Shown: piece after piece, positions 57,354 to 64,000 of the stretch | Layout: each line of letters opens with the position of its first letter | Numbering within the stretch: the stretch's first letter is position 1 | DNA from: Thunnus maccoyii | Lineage: Eukaryota; Chordata; Actinopteri; Scombriformes; Scombridae | DNA length: 64,000 nt | Assembly: GCF_910596095.1 (NCBI RefSeq) | Contig: NC_056551.1 | Location: 2,418,001 to 2,482,000 of the forward strand | Direction: 5' to 3' | Notes under the pieces: generated by a model | What the model was told of the DNA's origin: nothing | Database searches by the model: none | The model's input: only the letters and a program-made list of their open reading frames with translations | Made by a program: the position numbers and the translations under genes

Positions 57354-60300
57354 GTGTCTGTCCCCCGACCGCATAAATCAATTAAATCCAAAGTAAACAA
57401 AAGAAGAGTCATTCATGAAAATCTAGTAAAAATTAAAACCACTACTGCAATAGTACAACAAAATAAGATAATTAAATGTGGACTCTTGAACATTAGATCT
57501 CTTTCATCTAAAGCTGTTTTAGTAAACGATTTAATTTCAGATCATCATATTGATTTATTTTGTCTCACTGAAACCTGGCTGTGTCATGAAGAATATGTCA
57601 GCCTTAATGAATCCACTCCCCCCAGTCATATTAATACTCATATTCCTCGAGACACTGGCCGAGGAGGAGGAGTTGCAGCCATTTTCAACTCAAGCCTAAT
57701 CATCAACCCTAGACCTAAATTTAATTATAACTCATTCGAAAGCCTTGTTCTTGGTCTCTCTCAGCCAACCTGGAAAACTTTACAGCCAGTTCTATTTGTT
57801 ATAGTGTATCGTCCTCCTGGCCTGTACTCTGAATTCCTATCTGAATTCTCAGAGTTTTTGTCGTATTTAGTCCTTAGTACAGATAAAGTAATTATAGTGG
57901 GTGATTTTAATATTCATGTGGACGTTGATAGTGACAGTCTCAGCACTGCATTTATCTCATTATTAGACTCAATTGGCTTCTCTCAGTGTGTAAATAATCC
58001 CACTCACCGTCTTAACCACACCCTAGACCTTGTTCTGGCTTATGGGATTGAAATTGAACATTTAATAATTTTTCCACAAAATCCTATTTTATCAGATCAT
58101 TTTTTAATAACTTTTGAATTCCTATTACTGGATTATACACCATTAGACAAAAATGTCCTCACTAGATGTCTATCTGATAGTGTTGTAGATAAATTTAAGG
58201 AAGCAATTCCGTCAGTACTGAATTCACTGCCATGTCTCAATACTACAGAGGACTCTTATGTTAACTTTAGTCCCTCCCAAATTGATAATCTTATTGATAG
58301 TGCTGCAGGCTCACTAAGACAAACACTCGACTCCATCGCCCCCTTAAAAAAGAAGATAATAAAACATAAGAGGTTAGCTCCATGGTATAACTCCCAAACC
58401 CGCAAATTAAAGCAAACATCGCGAAAATTGGAAAGGATTTGGCGTTCCACCGAAGTAGAAGAATCTCGCTTAGTCTGGCAAGGTAGTCTTAAAACATATA
58501 GGAAGGTCCTCTGTAATGCCAGAGCCGCCTATTACTCAGCATTAATAGAAGAGAATAAATACTGCCCTAGGTTCCTTTTCAGCACTTTGGCCAGGCTGAC
58601 AAAGAGTCATAACTCTACTGATCCATGTATTCCTATAGCTCTCAGTAGTAACGACTTTATGAGCTTCTTTAATGATAAAATTCTAACTATTAGAGACAAA
58701 ATTAACCACCTCCTGCCCTCAACAGGCACCGTTCTCTCCCCAAACACAGGAACCTTAGAAACAGCTGTAAATCCTGACATATATTTGGACTGTTTTTCTC
58801 CAGTAGACTTGTCTGAACTAACTTCAATGATTTGTTCAGCTAAACCATCAACCTGTCTCTTAGATCCCATCCCAACTAGGCTGCTTAAGGAAGCCTTACC
58901 CTTAGTGAGCACTTCTTTACTAGATATGATCAATTTGTCCTTAGTAACAGGCTATGTACCACAGTCCTTTAAAGTAGCTGTAATTAAACCTCTTCTTAAG
59001 AAGCCTACTCTTGATTCAGGTGTTTTAGCCAATTATAGACCTATATCTAACCTTCCATTTCTATCCAAGATCCTTGAGAAAGCAGTCTCTAATCAGTTAT
59101 GTGACTTTCTACATAACAATAGTTTATTTGAGGATTTTCAGTCAGGATTTAGAGCGCGTCATAGCACAGAGACAGCACTGGTGAAAGTCACAAATGACCT
59201 CCTAACTGCATCGGACAAAGGATTTGTCTCTATACTTGTCCTGTTAGATCTTAGTGCTGCATTCGACACAATTGACCATCAAATCCTTTTGCAGAGACTG
59301 GAACATTTAATTGGCATTCAAGGAACTGCATTAAGCTGGTTTAAGTCCTATTTATCAGACCAATTTCAGTTTGTACATGTTAATGATGAATCCTCTGTGA
59401 AGGCAAAAGTTAGACACGGAGTTCCACAAGGTTCTGTACTTGGACCAATTCTATTCACCTTATATATGCTTCCTTTAGGTAATATTATTAGGAAACACTC
59501 CATAAATTTTCATTGTTACGCAGATGACACCCAATTATATTTATCAGTGAAGCCAGATGAACCCAATCAGTTAAACAAACTCCAAACATGCCTTAACGAC
59601 ATAAAGACCTGGATGACCTGCAATTTTCTACTACTAAATTCAGATAAAACTGAAGTTCTTGTGCTTGGCCCTAAACACCTTAGAAACACATTATCTAATG
59701 ATATAGCTACTCTGGATGGCATTACCCTGGCCTCCAGCACCACCGTAAGGAATCTGGGAGTTATCTTTGATCAGGATATGTCCTTTAACTCCCACATAAA
59801 TCAAATTTCAAGGACTGCCTTTTCTCACTTACGTAATATCACAAAAATCAGGCACATCCTGTCCCTAAAAGATGCAGAAAAACTAGTTCACGCATTTGTT
59901 ACTTCTAGGCTGGATTATTGCAATTCCTTATTATCAGGCTGCCCTAACAAGTCTCTAAAGACTCTCCAGCTGGTCCAGAATGCAGCTGCACGTGTATTGA
60001 CTAAAACTAGAAAAAGAGATCACATTTCTCCCATTTTAGCTTCACTACATTGGCTTCCTGTAAAATTTAGAATAGAATTTAAAATCCTTCTCCTAACTTA
60101 CAAAGCCCTTAATGGTCAGGCACCATCATATCTTGAAGAGCTCATAATACCGTATTATCCCACCAGAACACTGCGCTCCCAGTATGCAGGCTTACTGGTG
60201 GTCCCTACAGTCTTTAAAAGTAGAATGGGAGGCAGAGCCTTCAGCTATCAGGCTCCTCTTCTATGGTATCATCTACCAGATTCAGTCCGGGGTGCAGACA

Positions 60301-60359
60301 CCCTCTCTATGTTTAAGAGTAGGCTTAAAACTTTCCTTTTTGATAAAGCTTATAGTTAG
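57354..60359 (+). CDS. L2 ORF2: AP-type endonuclease plus reverse transcriptase
   Basis: 1,001 uninterrupted codons counted from GTG 57354. The frame is actually open from 57259, right after the ORF1 TGA. Endonuclease blocks: [11 protein letters not shown] (about 44), [10 protein letters not shown] (75), [10 protein letters not shown] (183) and LSDHFLITF (246). RT blocks: [20 protein letters not shown] (motif 1-2 area, about 560), [13 protein letters not shown] (630), [13 protein letters not shown] (about 687) and [10 protein letters not shown] (722, motif C). The C-terminal [20 protein letters not shown] is typical of L2/CR1 ORF2. The protein nicks target DNA and reverse-transcribes its own RNA from the 3' end. 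All catalytic motifs are present. No AUG lies near the start; the first methionine after the GTG is hundreds of codons in, so initiation is unusual. Confidence 0.9.
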   Translation: MSVPRPHKSIKSKVNKRRVIHENLVKIKTTTAIVQQNKIIKCGLLNIRSLSSKAVLVNDLISDHHIDLFCLTETWLCHEEYVSLNESTPPSHINTHIPRDTGRGGGVAAIFNSSLIINPRPKFNYNSFESLVLGLSQPTWKTLQPVLFVIVYRPPGLYSEFLSEFSEFLSYLVLSTDKVIIVGDFNIHVDVDSDSLSTAFISLLDSIGFSQCVNNPTHRLNHTLDLVLAYGIEIEHLIIFPQNPILSDHFLITFEFLLLDYTPLDKNVLTRCLSDSVVDKFKEAIPSVLNSLPCLNTTEDSYVNFSPSQIDNLIDSAAGSLRQTLDSIAPLKKKIIKHKRLAPWYNSQTRKLKQTSRKLERIWRSTEVEESRLVWQGSLKTYRKVLCNARAAYYSALIEENKYCPRFLFSTLARLTKSHNSTDPCIPIALSSNDFMSFFNDKILTIRDKINHLLPSTGTVLSPNTGTLETAVNPDIYLDCFSPVDLSELTSMICSAKPSTCLLDPIPTRLLKEALPLVSTSLLDMINLSLVTGYVPQSFKVAVIKPLLKKPTLDSGVLANYRPISNLPFLSKILEKAVSNQLCDFLHNNSLFEDFQSGFRARHSTETALVKVTNDLLTASDKGFVSILVLLDLSAAFDTIDHQILLQRLEHLIGIQGTALSWFKSYLSDQFQFVHVNDESSVKAKVRHGVPQGSVLGPILFTLYMLPLGNIIRKHSINFHCYADDTQLYLSVKPDEPNQLNKLQTCLNDIKTWMTCNFLLLNSDKTEVLVLGPKHLRNTLSNDIATLDGITLASSTTVRNLGVIFDQDMSFNSHINQISRTAFSHLRNITKIRHILSLKDAEKLVHAFVTSRLDYCNSLLSGCPNKSLKTLQLVQNAAARVLTKTRKRDHISPILASLHWLPVKFRIEFKILLLTYKALNGQAPSYLEELIIPYYPTRTLRSQYAGLLVVPTVFKSRMGGRAFSYQAPLLWYHLPDSVRGADTLSMFKSRLKTFLFDKAYS

Positions 60360-60945
60360 GGCCGACCAGGCTCGCCTTGGATCAGCCCTTAGTTATGCTG
60401 CTATAGGCCTAGACTGCTGGGGGACTTCCCATGATGCACTGAGCTCCTCTCTCCTCCTCCTCCTCTCCATCTGTATGCATTCATGTAACATTAATGCATG
60501 TCACTAACTTTGCTTCTTCCCCAGAGTTTTTTGTGCTTTCTCATCTCACAGGAAAAGCTGAGTCCCGGGCCGAACCTTCGCGGTCCTTCACAGTCCTGAT
60601 GGCATCCTTCCCTGGCTATTGCTGCTTGTGCTTATTGTTGTTGTTGTGATTGTTTTTCTTCTGTCCCCCTCCCCCTTTCCCTCTCTCTTTCTCTCTCTCA
60701 ACCCAACCGGTCAAAGCAGATGGCCGCCCACCAAGAGCCGGGGTCTGCTTGAGGTTTCTACCCGTTAAAGGGGAGTTTTTCCTTACCGCTGTCGCCAAGT
60801 GCTTGCTCATGGGGGAATTGTTGGGTCTCTGTAAATTAAAGAGTACAGTCTTGACCTGCTCTATGTGAAAAGTGCCCTGAGATGACTTTTGTTGTGATAT
60901 GGCGCTATATAAATAAAAATTGATTGATTGATTGATTGATTGTTT

Positions 60946-61484
60946 ACAGTGAGGGCTGGAAAGGCTACCCAAGTTTTCTTCATGACAGTGAAATAATATG
61001 CTAGCGAGATGAATATAGCAAACGGTGAATAGAGCTAACCATCTGTGATAATGTTTACAACAACAGAGTATATTGAAAACAGAGAGTTGTGGATTAGTCA
61101 TACCTCCCCCGGCAGACAAGTGTTGTAAGAGTTGTGTTGACCTTCTGGAGGTTGTGGTGTTGTTTTTTGTTTTGAGCTCAAGCAATCTGACATTGACATC
61201 TTAATTATATGCGTATATGCCTGACCAATTTCTGACTAATTTCCGACTAAAACGAGTTTAGAAGAGACACATTGGAATAATTTATTGTAACAAAACAACT
61301 GTGTTCCAGCAGTCAAGCCACTATGCAGAGGGGAGAGAGACATGCAGCGAGCACGAAACAGATTTGGGGAACAAGTTGGAGATTGTTAAATACTTCACCT
61401 ATAAACATATAAATGAAAATGCCAATTTTGGAAGACAATAATTTAATTTTAGTGTGATTACATTAATCTGGGACCAATCCAATC
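60946..61484. other. No recognisable feature
   Basis: Non-coding DNA after the L2 tail. Confidence 0.5.
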
Positions 61485-61697
61485 CACTTTATTTATATAG
61501 CATGATTTTAACAAACACAAGGTTTCCAAAGTGCTGCATAGCAAGATAAAAAAAACACAATAAATAAGCACAACAGAACACAATAAAACAATGAAGGACA
61601 CAATGGGATAAAAGTAATAAAATAAGATAAAATCAAATAAAATAAGATAAAAACAAATAAAATAAAATAAGATAAAATCAAATAAAATAAGATAAAA
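61485..61697 (-). mobile_element. L2-type tail relic followed by an A/T-rich tandem repeat
   Basis: ccactttatttatatagcat is an inverted LINE 3' terminus. From about 61610 to 61697, units such as aaaataagat and caaataaaat repeat irregularly. Frames read through this are spurious. Confidence 0.55.
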
Positions 61698-61854
61698 CCC
61701 CGGGGACACTGGAAAGAAGATTGTGAAATGAATACAATGGCTAATTGCCCCCCAATTTTGAATTCAAACACGTTATTACAGTTGGAACAATAAGTGTCAG
61801 CCCTATTCACTATTAAATCCCACCCATCTGTTGAAACATGCACCATGTCTCCTT
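61698..61854. other. No recognisable feature
   Basis: Short non-coding interval. Confidence 0.5.
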
Positions 61855-63575
61855 TACATTTACATTTTTCATTTAGCAGACACGTACATAGAAACGTTTA
61901 GAAACGACGTACATATGAGACTGATACAACACAAGCAGGGATATAGTCAGGAGACAACAACACAAGTAAGTGCCATAAAGCTTAAGTTTGGGCCCGATAG
62001 GACGTAGATGCCAACAGGCAGTGCAACAAGGCAATGATTAGAGTGCATAGAAGTATGTTTGTTTGTTTTTGGGTTTTTTGTTTTTTTTTTTCTCTCCCTA
62101 CAGTTCATCAAGTGCAGAGGTGTTTGCGAAAGAACTTGGTCTTTAGTCTTTTCTTAAAGATTGAGAGGGACTCTGCAGATCGAACAGAGTTTGGTAACTC
62201 GTTCCACCACCGGGGAACTACAGAGGAGAAGAGTCTAGCTAGTGACTTAGTGCCCTGTTGTGGTGGTGGTACCAGGCGCCTTTCGTTGGCAGAGCGTAGT
62301 GGGTGGGAGGGAGTGCAGACCTGAATGAGGGAGTTCAGGTAGGCAGGAGCTGCTTTAGTTGCTATTTTGTAAGCAAGTGTCAGGGTTTTGAATTTGATGC
62401 GGGCAGCAACTGGAAGCCAGTGGAGGGATATCAACAGCGGGGTGACATGCTGTTTTGGGCTGATTGAAGACCAGACGCGCTGCCGTGTTCTGGATCATCT
62501 GCAGAGGTTTAAGTGTACATGCAGGGAGACCTGCCAGTAAGGAGTTGCAGTAGTCGATGCCTGATATAACAAGAGCCTGTACCAGGAGTTGTGCTGCATG
62601 CTCAGACAGGTAGGGTCTGATCTTCCTGATGTTGTACAGGGCGAATCAACACGATCGAGCGACTGAGGCCACGTAAACCTTAAAGGTTAGTTGGTCATCA
62701 ATCATGACACCCAAATTTCGGGCAGACTTTGTGGGCATGAGTTGGGTTGATTCGAGCTGGATGCTAATGTTTTGTTCTATTGAAGAACTGGCTGGTATGA
62801 CAAGGAGCTCGGTCTTAGAGAGGTTAAGCTGAAGGTGGTGTTCTTTCATCCATGTTGATATATCGGCAAGGCATGAAGAGACTGAGTGGTCTTCCGGTGG
62901 GAATGACAGGAAGAGCTGGGTGTCGTCAGCATAGCAGTGTATTGAGAAACCATGGGAGTGGATGATTGCGCCAAGTGAGGTGGTGTATAATGAGAAAAGA
63001 AGGGGATCCAAGATACTCTATAATATCTCCCTGACAGGTAGGACCTGAACCAGCGGAGGGCGGATCCTGAGATACCAAGCTCAGTGAGTGTGGAGAGGAG
63101 GAGTTGGTGGTTAACTGTATCAAAGGCAGCTGACAGGTCCAGTAGCAAAAGGGCTGAGGACTGACCAGCAGCTCTAGCTGAGCGCAGTGATTCCATAACC
63201 GACAGTAGTGCAGTCTCCGTAGAGTGACCCTGTTTAAAGCCGGACTGATTTGGGTCGTACAGGTTGTTGGCAGAGAGGAATTCAGAGACTTGATTAAAGA
63301 CTGTGCGCTCAGGTACTTTTGACAGGAAGGGCAGGAGTGAAACTGCTCTGTAGTTTTCAACCTGAGCTGGGTTGAGTGTAGGTTTTTTGAGCAGAGGGGT
63401 GACTCGAGCTCGCTTAAACGCAGTGGGGAAAACACCAGTTGTAAGTGAGGAGTTGATGATGTGTGTGACCATGGAGTTAAGTGCAGGGGAAACATTCTGT
63501 AGCAGGTTGGATGGTATTGGGTCCAGTGGACAGGTAGTAGGACGAGTTTAGAGGAAGTTTGGAGACGAGACTTCC
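61855..63575 (-). pseudogene. L2-clade LINE ORF2 remnant, third family member
   Basis: Minus strand, from about 63545: LDPIPSNLLQNVSPALNS, then [38 protein letters not shown] and [14 protein letters not shown] (RT motif A). After SYLSGR near 63035 a deletion with frameshift removes the [10 protein letters not shown] block. [12 protein letters not shown] (motif C) follows at about 62930. Further frameshifts occur near 62640 and 62440 before SLHWLPVAARIKFKTLTLAY and the C-terminal KRLKTKFFRKHL. Its 3' UTR reaches the catttttcatttagcagaca end near 61865. The endonuclease part is missing (5' truncation). It is a different L2 subfamily from the two long copies. Confidence 0.8.
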
Positions 63576-64000
63576 TCCTTGGTCAATTTTGAAAATCTCA
63601 TTTTGGGAGAAATTTTAAGATATTGTCATCTGAGTTCATATGTGGTTGTCATCATTCATTTAGATGAACTAATTGTGTATCTCATAATTAAATCACAGTA
63701 TGACAGATATAATACATATAATACTATAAACAATAATACCAAATTATGGTTGAACTGTACTTGGTCATTAACATAGCTTTTGAACATGTTTAGCATGCTA
63801 TGCATAGTGCGCACTATTACTTACCAGAAAATCCATGGGCATGGAACTCCATAGAAAGAGAAAGAGAAAGAGAGAGCGGGGGGTGGGGGGGTGGGGTGGG
63901 TGGATAGATAGACGGATAAATACACAGACAGACAGACAGATAGGTTGGCTCTTAAAAGAGCCGTTGGTTTCTATAGTTTGGGAAGTTGTTGGGACTGAGG
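63576..64000. other. No gene; simple repeats near the end
   Basis: A GA-rich stretch is followed by a G/T-rich run (63858-63900) and agac/agat tetranucleotides (63902-63945). Nothing else is supported. Confidence 0.6.

Larger units (their letters stand above)
56975..60945 (+). mobile_element. L2-clade LINE, copy 2 (5'-truncated, ORF2 intact)
   Basis: Starts inside the ORF1 esterase, then ORF2, a 3' UTR (60360-60910) and the terminal gcgctatataaataaaaatt with an ATTG repeat tail (about 60917-60943). It is 5'-truncated, as usual for target-primed reverse transcription. ORF2 is free of stops, so this insertion is much younger than copy 1 or its ORF2 has been spared. Confidence 0.92.

Noticed and set aside
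57354..60359. Host gene of 1,001 codons
   Set aside because: Endonuclease and RT motifs, an L2 3' UTR with ATTG tail and a second copy at 36-39 kb show it is LINE ORF2.
1..64000. tRNA, rRNA or tRNA-derived SINE
   Set aside because: I looked for A/B-box and tRNA-like cloverleaf text and found none I could support; a covariance-model scan would be decisive.

Overview
The window looks like a piece of a teleost (ray-finned fish) nuclear genome, probably from a percomorph-type fish. It is AT-rich, intron-bearing and gene-poor, with long CA/TG microsatellites. Its mobile elements are the set typical of fish: L2-clade LINEs with esterase-type ORF1, Tx1/L1-like LINE remnants, a Tc1-like transposon, hAT relics and MITEs, and a tyrosine-recombinase (DIRS/Ngaro-type) retrotransposon. 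No bacterial, phage or organellar signature is present, and no rRNA, tRNA or CRISPR array was seen. The species cannot be named from the sequence.

Layout. 1-10 kb: a hAT MITE with perfect target-site duplication, other MITEs, minus-strand L1/Tx1 debris, and a decayed gene for a P2X7 C-terminal ('ballast') domain-like protein. 10.9-11.9 kb: two L2 3' ends joined head to tail. 12.6-13.0 kb: an unidentified minus-strand terminal exon with a C-terminal membrane segment. 17.2-20.5 kb: the one convincing host gene, a four-exon TNF-superfamily ligand (237 aa, all splice phases agree) with a TATA box and a cytosine tract upstream. 23-32 kb: LINE and hAT wreckage, containing a recent 1,278-bp tandem duplication and a solo LTR inside an L1 remnant. 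35-39.2 kb: L2 copy 1, with both ORFs broken. 39.7-43 kb: a rearranged tandem duplication built from three separated upstream pieces. 44.5-48.3 kb: an LTR-like block, a jockey/Rex-like RT fragment, a truncated Tc1 element and an interspersed repeat whose partner lies at 14.4-15.7 kb. 48.8-50.1 kb: a long fold-back. 50.2-54.6 kb: a minus-strand Ngaro/DIRS-type element nested in an older repeat. 55.4 kb: a possible KDZ transposase fragment. 57.0-60.9 kb: L2 copy 2, with an uninterrupted 1,001-codon endonuclease-RT frame. 61.5-63.6 kb: a third, minus-strand L2 remnant.

How the parts relate. The TNF-ligand gene stands alone; the rest is mostly transposon biology. The two long L2 copies carry complementary halves of the ORF1 esterase, and copy 2 has the endonuclease and RT motifs of a working ORF2. 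Observations most worth checking: a 20-bp perfect hairpin in the Ngaro-like element whose loop holds the gag stop codon; the same-frame TGA separating ORF1 and ORF2 in L2 copy 2 with no AUG near the ORF2 start; and the mosaic duplication at 41.6-43.0 kb. I did not find a convincing, wholly new biological system.
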